Assembly: GCA_022822125.1 (NCBI GenBank)
Contig: JAJECF010000192.1
Span: 1 to 18,424, forward strand
Direction: 5' to 3'
Origin: Alphaproteobacteria bacterium
GTDB lineage: Bacteria; Pseudomonadota; Alphaproteobacteria; Bin95
Length of the DNA: 18,424 bases
Numbering within the stretch: position 1 is the stretch's first letter; each line of letters begins with the position of its first letter. Both the position numbers and the translations under genes were made by a program. The notes below the pieces were generated by a model, which was given only the letters and a program-made list of their open reading frames with translations, made no database searches and was not told the DNA's origin. This document shows positions 6,814 to 13,185 of the stretch, one piece after another.

Positions 6814-7925
6814 CGGCTCCCTCCTCTTCTCGGGTCGGCTTGCCCGGCCCTCCGCTCTTCTCTTCCTCCACCGGATCGGGGACATGCGCCGGCCTGCGAG
6901 CCGGAGGCGCAGGCGGCGGATCGGAACAGCGGCGCGAAGCGGGCGCGGAGCGCCGCCGGGCCGAGCGCGACCAGGTCGTCGTTGAAGTCGTTGCCGGCGG
7001 GCATGATGACGGTGGCGGCGACGCCCGCCCGCGCGCAGCGCATGGCGAGGCGTTCTGCTGCGAGCGCGCCGTCCTTGTCATTGTCCCGCGCGATGACCAG
7101 TCGCGCGAGGCCGGGCGGAGGCGCGAAGGCGCCGAGGCTCCCGGCCGAGAGCGCGGCCGCGGCACGAATCTCCGGCACGGCCGTGGTGAGCGAGAGCACG
7201 GTCTCGATGCCCTCGCCGACGACGAGCGGCGCGCCGTCGGAGGGCGCGCCGAAGCGCACCGCGAGGCCGTAGATGCGCCCGAGCGCCTTGCGCGGCAGGG
7301 CGACGTCCGCCTTGGCGGGCGCGCGGGGGTCGAGCCAGGTGCGCTGCACGCCGAGCACCCTTCCGTCGTCGCCGGTGACGGCGGCGACCAGCGCCGGGAA
7401 GCGGCGCACCGCCGCGCCTTCGCGGTAGCGAAGCTCGGGGTGATAGCGCAGCGCCGCGAAGCGGCAGCGTGCGAGCCCGCGCGCGTGCAGATAGCGCTCG
7501 GCATGGCTGCCGGCGACGGGGCGGCAACGCCGCCACAGGCGGCGCGCCGCCTGCGCTCCGTCGTAAGGCGCGTCCGGCGCCGGCGAAGCCCCCGGACGGC
7601 AGTCCCCCGGATCGCGTCCGGGGCAGGCTGGGGCGGGCGGCAGGGCGAGGAAGCGCCGCGCCTCGTCGAGCGCCGCGCGCAGCGTCGGCGCGCCCGTGCG
7701 GTGGCGGATGAGGTCGAGCAGGTCGCCATGCTCGCCCGTCGCCGCATCGGTCCATTTGCCGGGCGCGCCCGGGCGGCGGAGCCGCACGAACAGCGAACGC
7801 CCGCGGGCGCCGTCGAGGTTGCCGCAGATCCAGTAGCGGCCTTGCCGGCGGCCATTAGGGAGATAGCGCCGGCAGACCTCCTCGGCGCGCGCCGCCAGCG
7901 CGGCGGCGATGGCGGCGGCGTTCAC
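6792..7925 (-). CDS. Toprim-domain primase-like protein (DUF7146 type)
   Basis: About 377 residues. The N-terminal part has VCRRYLPNGRRQGRYWICG and GKWTDAATGEHGDLLDLI, typical of plasmid and phage primase-like proteins. The C-terminal toprim domain shows LVVGEGIETVLSL (about 235-247, catalytic Glu) and VIARDNDKDG (about 277-286, DxD metal site). Toprim proteins of this kind are linked to primer synthesis or replication of incoming DNA, but these lack an obvious zinc ribbon and activity is unproven. I chose GTG at 7925: it overlaps the stop of an 18-codon leader (GTGA) that has its own good AGGAG. An in-frame ATG at 7994 would add 23 Pro/Arg-rich residues and has no ribosome binding site. Confidence 0.82.
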   Translation of the reverse strand: MNAAAIAAALAARAEEVCRRYLPNGRRQGRYWICGNLDGARGRSLFVRLRRPGAPGKWTDAATGEHGDLLDLIRHRTGAPTLRAALDEARRFLALPPAPACPGRDPGDCRPGASPAPDAPYDGAQAARRLWRRCRPVAGSHAERYLHARGLARCRFAALRYHPELRYREGAAVRRFPALVAAVTGDDGRVLGVQRTWLDPRAPAKADVALPRKALGRIYGLAVRFGAPSDGAPLVVGEGIETVLSLTTAVPEIRAAAALSAGSLGAFAPPPGLARLVIARDNDKDGALAAERLAMRCARAGVAATVIMPAGNDFNDDLVALGPAALRARFAPLFRSAACASGSQAGACPRSGGGREERRAGQADPRRGGSRWMPSST

Positions 7926-7978
7926 GACCGGCGCCGCCCGGGGGCGGCGGACCGGCGGCGGGACGGATAGCGGGGCAT
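7922..7978 (-). CDS. 18-aa leader ORF coupled to toprim gene
   Basis: ATG at 7978 is preceded by AGGAG seven bases upstream. The peptide is MPRYPSRRRSAAPGRRRS. Its TGA overlaps the GTG start of the toprim frame (GTGA), the usual arrangement for translational coupling. The downstream GTG has no Shine-Dalgarno sequence, so ribosomes finishing this leader probably supply it. The peptide itself may have no function. Confidence 0.4.
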   Translation of the reverse strand: MPRYPSRRRSAAPGRRRS

Positions 7979-8090
7979 GGCGACACTCCTGCATCGGGAC
8001 GGGACGCCCGATGCCGGCCGCCCTCCGCCTCCGGGCGGCGAGAGACGGACGGCGGCCGATGCAGGCGCGAGGCCGGCGCGCGCAGCGCGG

Positions 8091-8555
8091 TCAGGCGCGC
8101 GCCGCGTCGCCGGGTTCGAAAACGATGATCGAGACGCCCTCGCAGGGCGCGAGGCGGTCGGCCAGCAGCGGGCGGACGGCGGGCCAGGGCAGTCCGCCGA
8201 GGCCGCAGCCGAGCGGCGGGATCGCGACGGAGCGGATGGCGCGGCGGCAAAGGATGAGGGCCAGGTCGTCGAGACCGCCGGCGATATCCTCGATGCGGCT
8301 CGGGTCGCGCCAGTGGCGCTTGGTCGGGAAATTGACGACGAAGCGCGTCGGCCCGGCGCCCGCGTCGAAGACGAGGCAGCGCCCGGGCCGGACCGCCCGG
8401 CGCGCGCAGGCGCCCCGATAGGCCTCGTAGTTGGCCGGGAAGCGACGGCGGAACTGGAGGGCGAGCCCCCTGCCCATGACACCGACGCAGTTGACGGGAT
8501 TGACGAGGGCCTCGCAGCCGGAGGCGAAGAGGTCGCCTTGGGTGAAACGGATCAT
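8091..8555 (-). CDS. Macro-domain protein, DarG-like (ADP-ribose hydrolase/binding)
   Basis: 154 residues, a stand-alone macro domain. Visible motifs are TQGDLF (5-10), NPVNCVGVMGRGLALQF (19-35), VVNFPTKRHWRDPSRIEDI (73-91) and PPLGCGLGGLPW (113-124). The last three closely follow the DarG antitoxin group, which removes ADP-ribose from DNA; the lysine in NFPTK (K79) sits where that group has its important lysine. No DarT-like ADP-ribosyltransferase is visible beside it, so it may protect against toxins or phage-defence enzymes encoded elsewhere, or be an orphan. ATG at 8555 follows GGGAGGGAG. Upstream lies the interrupted ssb terminator, so it probably has its own promoter in 8556-8638. Confidence 0.88.
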   Translation of the reverse strand: MIRFTQGDLFASGCEALVNPVNCVGVMGRGLALQFRRRFPANYEAYRGACARRAVRPGRCLVFDAGAGPTRFVVNFPTKRHWRDPSRIEDIAGGLDDLALILCRRAIRSVAIPPLGCGLGGLPWPAVRPLLADRLAPCEGVSIIVFEPGDAARA

Positions 8556-8638
8556 GATCTCCCTCCCGACGTGTGGAACCGCCCCCGGGGCCGGTCCGCT
8601 TCGCCTCCGGAGGTGAGAAGGGGCTCCGGATCGGCTGC

Positions 8639-8662
8639 AAAAAATGGGGGCCGACGCCGAAG
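8639..8662 (-). terminator. 3' half of ssb intrinsic terminator, split by IS1182 element
   Basis: On the minus strand the pieces 10540-10529 (GGGGGCCGGCGC), the loop TTCG and 8658-8647 (GCGTCGGCCCCC) form a 12-bp stem with one mismatch, followed by A and seven Ts (8645-8639). Joining across the IS with one copy of the 4-base loop recreates a textbook UUCG-loop terminator downstream of ssb. The IS now separates its two arms by 1.86 kb. Confidence 0.8.
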
Positions 8663-8678
8663 AGACTGTGAAAGTATT
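8663..8678 (+). repeat. IS left terminal inverted repeat
   Basis: Begins GAGACTGTGAAAGTAT and matches the inverted right end at 10509-10524 except for one base. CGAA immediately outside is the target duplication. Confidence 0.75.
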
Positions 8679-8844
8679 TCTGTGAGCCCGAACAGGGCGG
8701 ACCTCTGAGCCGATGACAGAGATCTCGACGAGCCGGGTTGCTGACGAAGGCGAATGAAGCGTCTTTGTCCGCCCGTACCCCGGTTTTTCGCAGCCTTAAA
8801 TGCTATGCTCGCGGGCAACCCAAGCAGCCACAAGGTTTACCGCG

Positions 8845-10344
8845 ATGCCGGAGCGACGTTACCGGGAGGTGCGGTCTCGAAGCGAGTTGATGCTTCTTCC
8901 GCCCTGCGTGGACGACTATGTGTCCGAACACAATCCGGTGCGCGCGATCGATGCGTTCGTCGGCACGCTGGATCTGGAGGAGCTGGGATTTCGGCACGCG
9001 GAAGAACACTGCGGGGCCGGCCAGCCAGCCTACGATCCGAGACTACTGCTGAAGCTGTATCTGTACGGCTATCAACACCGGGTGCGCAGTTCGCGCCGGT
9101 TGGAAGCGGAGACGCGACGGAATCTGGAGGTGATCTGGCTGTGCCAAGGGGCCACGCCGAGCTACAAGACGATCGCGGATTTCCGCAAGGACAATGCATC
9201 TGCGCTGCGGGCAGCCAACCGGGAGTTCATTCTGCTATGCCGGGAGTTGTCCCTGCTGGAGGGCCGCCGGGTGGCTGTCGACGGGACTTTTCTGAAGGCC
9301 AATGCACATGCGGACAGCATCCATACGAAGGCAAGCCTGGGAAAGGGTCTGAAGCGTCTGGACGAAAAGATTGCCGAGTATTACAGGCTGTTGGACGAGG
9401 CGGATGCAGGATCGGAGGATGGAGGGGACAGCGGGGAGGATCCGGAACTGGCGGCGAAGATCGAGGCTCTGGTGGAAAGGCGCAAGCACAAGCAGTCTTT
9501 GCAAGAACGCTTGCAGGCAAGCGGGGAGAATCAGATATCGGAGGTCGATCCTGATGCGCGGGTGCTGAAGAAGTCTGGCAAGGCGGTGGGCGGCTACAAC
9601 TGCCAGATCGCGGTGGACGGCCGGTACAAGCTGATTGTCGCGGAGGATGTCGTACAGGACGGCAATGAAGCCGGCCAGCTGGAGCCGATGATGACGAAAG
9701 CCGGCGAAGCCATGGGCGCCGAGCGATTGATCGGTCTGGCGGACTCCGGTTACTTCAGCGGCGAACAGTTGAAGAGTTGTGAAGACAAGGGCCTGGACGT
9801 GTACGTCCCGATACCGAGACCTTCGCCCCCACGAAGGGGTAAAGGCGACGTCATGCGATTCAGCAGAGACGACGACTTCCGTTACGATGCCCGGAATGAC
9901 ACGTATGTTTGCCCGGCCGGTCAGAGACTGACCCGAAGGGGATCGCCCCGGATAAGGGAGGGCAAGCGGTATTTCAGATATAGCTCGGTGACCGCGGTTT
10001 GCCGGGATTGTTCGCTGAGAGACCGATGCCTGACAAAATCGCAGTCAAGGCGGAGATTGGCTCGCTGGGAGCATGAGGACGTGATCGACCGGCATCGCAC
10101 GAAGATGAGCGCCGGTGCACCATGGATGCGCCAAAGAGCTACGCTCGTCGAGCATCCTTTCGGCACCATCAAGCGATGGGCGGGAATGGACCATTTCCTG
10201 ATGCGTGGATTGGACAAGTGCCGCGGCGAGTTCAGCCTGATGACACTGGGGTACAACTTCAAGCGGGTGATGAACGAGTTGGGCGCGGATGCATTCAGGG
10301 AGCATTGCCTCCAAAAACAGCGAACTGGGACGATTACTGCGTGA
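8845..10344 (+). CDS. tnp: IS1182-family transposase
   Basis: 499 residues from ATG at 8845, a normal length for the family, with no frameshift, so the element may be active. The N-terminal region (MLLPPCVDDYVSEHNPVRAI, then YDPRLLLKLYLYGY) is the DUF772-type start of this transposase group. DDE catalytic positions are the D of VAVDGTF (about 146), the D of GLADSGYFS (about 300) and the E of VEHPFGTIKRW (about 436). A cysteine-rich insert (YVCPAGQRL, CRDCSLRDRC) precedes the last motif, also characteristic of the family. It acts as a DNA strand-transferase on the terminal repeats. The in-frame CTG/ATG codons upstream at about 8800 would add only shadow-like residues. Confidence 0.93.
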   Translation: MPERRYREVRSRSELMLLPPCVDDYVSEHNPVRAIDAFVGTLDLEELGFRHAEEHCGAGQPAYDPRLLLKLYLYGYQHRVRSSRRLEAETRRNLEVIWLCQGATPSYKTIADFRKDNASALRAANREFILLCRELSLLEGRRVAVDGTFLKANAHADSIHTKASLGKGLKRLDEKIAEYYRLLDEADAGSEDGGDSGEDPELAAKIEALVERRKHKQSLQERLQASGENQISEVDPDARVLKKSGKAVGGYNCQIAVDGRYKLIVAEDVVQDGNEAGQLEPMMTKAGEAMGAERLIGLADSGYFSGEQLKSCEDKGLDVYVPIPRPSPPRRGKGDVMRFSRDDDFRYDARNDTYVCPAGQRLTRRGSPRIREGKRYFRYSSVTAVCRDCSLRDRCLTKSQSRRRLARWEHEDVIDRHRTKMSAGAPWMRQRATLVEHPFGTIKRWAGMDHFLMRGLDKCRGEFSLMTLGYNFKRVMNELGADAFREHCLQKQRTGTITA

Positions 10345-10472
10345 TATTGCCCTGGGAGTTGTGTTTTCCCGTCATTCAGCACGGCTTCGCGGCGTTCGCC
10401 CGCGATCGACTTTCCTCCGCCTCCGCGGATCCATAGCGCTCGGACGGACGTACACCCGCCCGGCTGCATGAG

Positions 10473-10539
10473 AAAAGGGGCCGGCGCCGAAGAGACTGTG
10501 AAAAGCTGATATTTTCACAGTCTCCGAAGCGCCGGCCCC
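10473..10539 (-). terminator. Rebuilt ssb terminator: duplicated arm enclosing a 33-bp IS-end palindrome
   Basis: On the minus strand, GGGGCCGGCGC (10539-10529) pairs perfectly with GCGCCGGCCCC (10487-10477), followed by TTTTCT. Between the arms lie TTCG on each side and a 33-bp palindrome (10492-10524) with 13-bp perfect arms and a 7-base loop, each arm beginning GAGACTGTGAAAA like an IS end. So despite the insertion, ssb transcripts still meet a complete GC-rich hairpin and a short T-tract. Confidence 0.7.
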
Positions 10540-10570
10540 CGAGGCGGGAGGGAGGAAACGGGGACGCCGC

Positions 10571-11035
10571 TCAGAACGTGATGTCGTCGTCGAAATCCGC
10601 GGGCGCGTAAGCCGGGGCTTCGTCGAGGGGCGGGCCGCCGTTGTGGCCGGTCATGGCGGGATCGGCCTGCGGCGTCGCGCCGTTCGGCTTGTCGTAAAAC
10701 TGCACCCGGTCGCCCGGCACGATGAGGATCTCGGTGCAGGAGCGGTCGGTGTCCTCGCCCGGCTTGCGCCAGTAGCGGGTCTGCATCTTGCCCTCGGCGC
10801 TGATAAGCCGGCCCTTCGTCGCGTGCTTCTCGAGCATGTCGATCAGCCCCTTCTGGAAGGTGACGGCCCGGTGCCACTCGGTCCGTTTGACCGTCTGGCC
10901 GGAGTTGCGATCGATATACGACTCGTCGGTCGCGATGCTCAGATTGGCGACGCGCCCGCCCGAGGCGAGGTGGTTCACGGTCACGTCCGAGCCGAGGCGG
11001 CCGACCACTTCCGCGTAGTTCTTTCCGAATGCCAT
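10571..11035 (-). CDS. ssb: Single-stranded DNA-binding protein
   Basis: 154 residues. The N-terminal OB-fold is clear: NYAEVVGRLGSDVTVNHL, RVANLSIATDESYIDRNSGQTVKRTEWHRAVTFQK, KGRLISAEGKMQTRYW. A Pro/Ala-rich linker leads to the acidic tip DFDDDITF, which corresponds to the DDDIPF tail that recruits other proteins in bacterial SSBs; here Thr replaces Pro. It coats ssDNA, and plasmid copies are thought to help a newly entered single strand. ATG at 11035 follows AGGAG, with the same initiation cassette as the DUF2493 gene. The stop is followed by the IS-split terminator. Confidence 0.93.
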   Translation of the reverse strand: MAFGKNYAEVVGRLGSDVTVNHLASGGRVANLSIATDESYIDRNSGQTVKRTEWHRAVTFQKGLIDMLEKHATKGRLISAEGKMQTRYWRKPGEDTDRSCTEILIVPGDRVQFYDKPNGATPQADPAMTGHNGGPPLDEAPAYAPADFDDDITF

Positions 11036-11138
11036 GACGATCTCCTCATGGGTCTGGATGATGACGATGGGTTGCGAGCGACCGGAGGCCGGGACACCCT
11101 CCCGACCCCCCGTCCGTTCAGTCTCTGCAGGCCCCCCT

Positions 11139-11390
11139 TCACCTCTGGTCGGCCGGGGGAAGCGACGGTACCGGGTCCCAGGGCTCCGACGGCTCCGCCA
11201 GGCCCGGTTCCAGCGCCGGTTCCGGGGTGAGGCTCGCGAAGCCGTATGCGGGATAGACCGCGCCCCGGTCGGGACAGCGGATCGCGCGGGCGTCCTCGGC
11301 GAGCTCGCGCACGAGGCCGTGACGAATCCCCAGTTCGGCCAGCAGGTCGGAACCCTGCGGGGGATCGAGGCGATAATCGGGAAGCATCAT
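11139..11390 (-). CDS. Unrecognised 83-aa protein
   Basis: From ATG at 11390 (a second in-frame ATG follows at 11387), with AGAGGAG about ten bases upstream. The sequence begins MMLPDYRLDPPQGSDLLAELG, continues RHGLVRELAEDARAIRCPD and ends in a Pro/Glu-rich tail. No family recognised. It is the second of two ORFs with duplicated leaders: its first ATG overlaps the TGA of the ORF at 11387-11524 (ATGA). Located 103 bases upstream of ssb in the same direction, it is probably co-transcribed with ssb. Confidence 0.6.
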   Translation of the reverse strand: MMLPDYRLDPPQGSDLLAELGIRHGLVRELAEDARAIRCPDRGAVYPAYGFASLTPEPALEPGLAEPSEPWDPVPSLPPADQR

Positions 11391-11524
11391 GGGGCGGGGT
11401 CTCCTCTGCCCGGCATCGGCGCGGCGGGACCCACTCCCTCCGCCCTGCCGGACACTTGCCCGGCGAAAGCGCTCCTCTCCTCCTGGCCGCCGATCAGAAG
11501 GGGAGATGTATCGGGATGGAACAT
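11387..11524 (-). CDS. Small 45-aa ORF with a duplicated start region
   Basis: ATG at 11524 has the strong AGAGGAGGT nine bases upstream. It begins MFHPDTSPLLIGG, similar in spacing to MLPDYRLDPP of the next gene. Its TGA overlaps that gene's ATG (ATGA). Most of the ORF lies inside the duplicated leader unit, so it may be a decayed paralogue of the 83-aa gene or a coupling leader rather than an independent protein. Confidence 0.35.
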   Translation of the reverse strand: MFHPDTSPLLIGGQEERSAFAGQVSGRAEGVGPAAPMPGRGDPAP

Positions 11525-11655
11525 GGGGCGGGACCTCCTCTGCCGTTGCCCGGTCCGGCAACCGGTGCCGGACACCGATCCGGCATCGGCGCGGGGGACC
11601 CACTCCCTCCGCCCTGCCGGACACTCGCCCGACAGGCGCTCGCCTCCTCCTCTAC
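11388..11655 (-). repeat. Imperfect duplication of a leader plus start codon
   Basis: Two copies of a segment, 11388-11483 and about 11522-11655, share GTGTCCGGCAGGGCGGAGGG, then AGTGGGTCCC, a GCGCCGATGCCGG string and GCAGAGGAG-CCCGCCCCATG. The upstream copy carries about 35 extra bases. Each copy ends at an ATG followed by CCCGAT a few bases later. Confidence 0.75.
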
Positions 11656-12188
11656 GACGGATGGACGGCGCGGCGGATCGCGGCCAGGTGCTCGCAGACC
11701 GCACGCGGCGTCATCGACCCCAGGTTCAGCACCGGGATGCCGCGTGCCTCGGCGGTACGGATAGCCATGCCCGTGCCGCCGGTGACCGCGCCGCGTTCGC
11801 TCCAGCACACGACCGCATCCACCGGCCGATCCAGCGCCTCGCCCAACAGCACCGCCGCGTTCCGGGCATGCAGCTTGCGGACGGCCGGCGAACACCGCTC
11901 CCAGGCCGGATGCAGGGGCGCCGCGATCTCGATGCACGCCGCCATCGCCGCCGCCGACAGCACCCGGCAGTCCGCACCCCGATGCCCGTTATAGCCCCGC
12001 CACGGCAGCCACACCGTCCGCTGCTCCGCCGGCGCTCCCGCCGCAAACGCAGCATCGGCCCCGTCCGCTCCGCCGGAAGACAGATGCCAGCCGGTCCGCG
12101 CCAGCCATCCCGCCATGACGCCCATGTCCGCCAGCACACCAGCCGGCGTCGCCCGCGCCCCGATCCCCGCATATCGCAATGTCGCCAT
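11652..12188 (-). CDS. SLOG/Rossmann-like nucleotide-binding protein
   Basis: 178 residues from ATG at 12188, with GGGGAGA upstream. It shows a glycine-rich start, YAGIGARATPAGVLADM (6-22), then WHLSSGGADGADAAF (34-48), a central LPWRGYNGH, HPAWERCSPAVRKLHARN (93-110) and a late VCWSERGAVTGGTGMAIRTAE (127-147). The order resembles DprA/LOG/YpsA-type SLOG folds, which bind nucleotides or NAD derivatives, and in some cases cut or sense them. Alphaproteobacterial plasmids often carry this protein, but its ligand is unknown. It is the first gene of a minus-strand group leading to ssb; the divergent membrane-protein gene starts 141 bases away. Confidence 0.75.
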   Translation of the reverse strand: MATLRYAGIGARATPAGVLADMGVMAGWLARTGWHLSSGGADGADAAFAAGAPAEQRTVWLPWRGYNGHRGADCRVLSAAAMAACIEIAAPLHPAWERCSPAVRKLHARNAAVLLGEALDRPVDAVVCWSERGAVTGGTGMAIRTAEARGIPVLNLGSMTPRAVCEHLAAIRRAVHPS

Positions 12189-12328
12189 GTCCCGATCTCC
12201 CCGGTTGCGTTTGCCGCGACTCCCTCTTCCGTCGTCGGCTTCACTTCCCGCACGCTCTTCTCCGACTCCCCTGAGCATGCGGTCCGGCCCTACTTGAACG
12301 CGACCCCCGTCCGGTGCAGGGATACGGC

Positions 12329-12703
12329 ATGGAAGGGCGCGGATGGATCGGGCGTCACGGGTTCTGGCCGCTGGCGCTGCTCTGGCTGCCGGCCGGGATC
12401 GTGGCTCAGGCGGCGGTGCGGTTCGGGGACGCCTCGTTCGCGGACCCCGGGGCGTTGCTCGCGGCGCTGGGCTCGCTTGCCCCGGTCGCACTCTGCGGAC
12501 TGCCGCTCGCGCTCGGCTGCCGCAGCCTCCGGCGGCTCGGATATCGGCGCGCGGCCTGGGCGGTCGGCATCGGGCTGGGCGTCCCGACCGTCGCCGGGAC
12601 GGTGGTCGCCGGCCTGCTCGGCCCCGCGGCGATCGCCGTCTGGGCCGTGCTGCTCAGCCTGCCGGCCTGGATCGTCCGGTGGTGGCTCGCGCGGCGCCGA
12701 TGA
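12329..12703 (+). CDS. Small four-helix membrane protein
   Basis: 124 residues from ATG at 12329, with AGGGA about eight bases upstream; a GTG at 12314 would add five residues. Four hydrophobic segments are visible: about 12-30, 40-63, 76-96 and 98-116, ending in the basic cap WWLARRR. No enzymatic motif is seen. It is the only plus-strand gene between the IS and the right edge, facing the opposite way to all neighbours, so it may be a separate acquisition. Its last 35 bases and the following sequence have an imperfect copy at 14843-14911. The opposite strand is also open here but has shadow composition. Confidence 0.6.
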   Translation: MEGRGWIGRHGFWPLALLWLPAGIVAQAAVRFGDASFADPGALLAALGSLAPVALCGLPLALGCRSLRRLGYRRAAWAVGIGLGVPTVAGTVVAGLLGPAAIAVWAVLLSLPAWIVRWWLARRR

Positions 12704-12738
12704 TCCCGGACGGCGCCGGGCCGGCTACGCAGTACAGG
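12669..12738 (+). repeat. Imperfect repeat, copy 1 (partner 14843-14911)
   Basis: Both copies share GGATCG, GGTGGCTCGCGCG, CGATGATC/GCGATCACC-type sequence and GGGCCGGCT-CG-AG, aligning over about 68 bases with a few gaps. Copy 1 covers the 3' end of the membrane-protein gene and its downstream flank. Confidence 0.6.
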
Positions 12739-12789
12739 GGCGAGCGAACGGAGCAACCGCGACCCGGGCAAGGCGGCGCCGGGCCGGCT
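12711..12789 (+). repeat. 16-bp direct repeat CGGCGCCGGGCCGGCT
   Basis: Exact copies at 12711-12726 and 12774-12789, 63 bp apart, in the convergent gap between the membrane protein and the minus-strand 89-aa gene. CGGCGCCG is itself palindromic, so it could contribute to termination, but no T-tract is visible. Confidence 0.6.
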
Positions 12790-12826
12790 GCGCTCGCTCA
12801 TGCGGCGGGTGTCGAGAGCGGCCGCG

Positions 12827-13096
12827 TCAGGCCGCGCATTCGGTCGTCTTCCAGCCCGGCCGCCCTGCGCTCGCGGCGCAAGCCTGCATGGCGGCTTCGG
12901 GGGTCCGGCAGCCGCGGCCGCCATACATGGCGCCGACATTGCCGATCATGCCCGTCTCCGGGTCGAGCGCCTCGCCGAGCCAGTGCCCGCGGGCATGTCT
13001 GAAGACGCGCCAGACAAGGCCGGCCTCCCCGGCGAAATACTCGCCGCCGCACGCGCGGAACGACATGTCCGGCAGTCTCGAAACGCGCCGCCTCAT
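12827..13096 (-). CDS. Unrecognised 89-aa protein
   Basis: From ATG at 13096, with GGAGG eight bases upstream. The core FRACGGEYFAGEAGLVWRVF (13-32), HWLGEALDPETGMIGNVGAMYGGRG and TPEAAMQACAASAGRP looks like a compact globular protein with several Gly and three or four Cys residues. No family recognised. Its start overlaps the stop of the 29-aa ORF (ATGA), so translation is probably coupled. Confidence 0.65.
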   Translation of the reverse strand: MRRRVSRLPDMSFRACGGEYFAGEAGLVWRVFRHARGHWLGEALDPETGMIGNVGAMYGGRGCRTPEAAMQACAASAGRPGWKTTECAA

Positions 13097-13182
13097 GCCT
13101 CGTCCTCCAGACGGGCGATGGCCTGCCGGCTGCCCTCGATCGAGCCGCCCACGCCGCGCAGTTGTGCCGGTCTCATCGCCAT
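13093..13182 (-). CDS. 29-aa mini-ORF between coupled genes
   Basis: ATG at 13182 (second ATG at 13176) lies three bases after the stop of the 173-aa gene and has GGAGG eight bases upstream, within the end of that gene. The product begins MAMRPAQLRGVGGSIEGSRQ. Its TGA overlaps the next gene's ATG. The tight stop-start packing on both sides suggests it is truly translated, as a peptide or simply to pass ribosomes on. Confidence 0.45.
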   Translation of the reverse strand: MAMRPAQLRGVGGSIEGSRQAIARLEDEA

Positions 13183-13185
13183 GGG

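Larger units (their letters stand above)
8663..10524 (+). mobile_element. IS1182-family insertion sequence
   Basis: About 1.86 kb bounded by terminal inverted repeats: GAGACTGTGAAAGTAT on the left (8663-8678) and its near-perfect reverse complement on the right (10509-10524), with one mismatch. A CGAA target duplication flanks it (8659-8662 and 10525-10528). It carries one full-length transposase on the plus strand, against the direction of surrounding genes, and its base composition looks less GC-rich than theirs. Target: the tetraloop of the ssb terminator. The right end is unusual because a second copy of the terminator arm plus an outward IS end lies inside it (10477-10504). Confidence 0.82.

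Noticed and set aside
8754..9554. Other-frame plus ORFs inside the IS
   Set aside because: Overlap the intact transposase in a different frame and show no domain; the transposase needs no frameshift.
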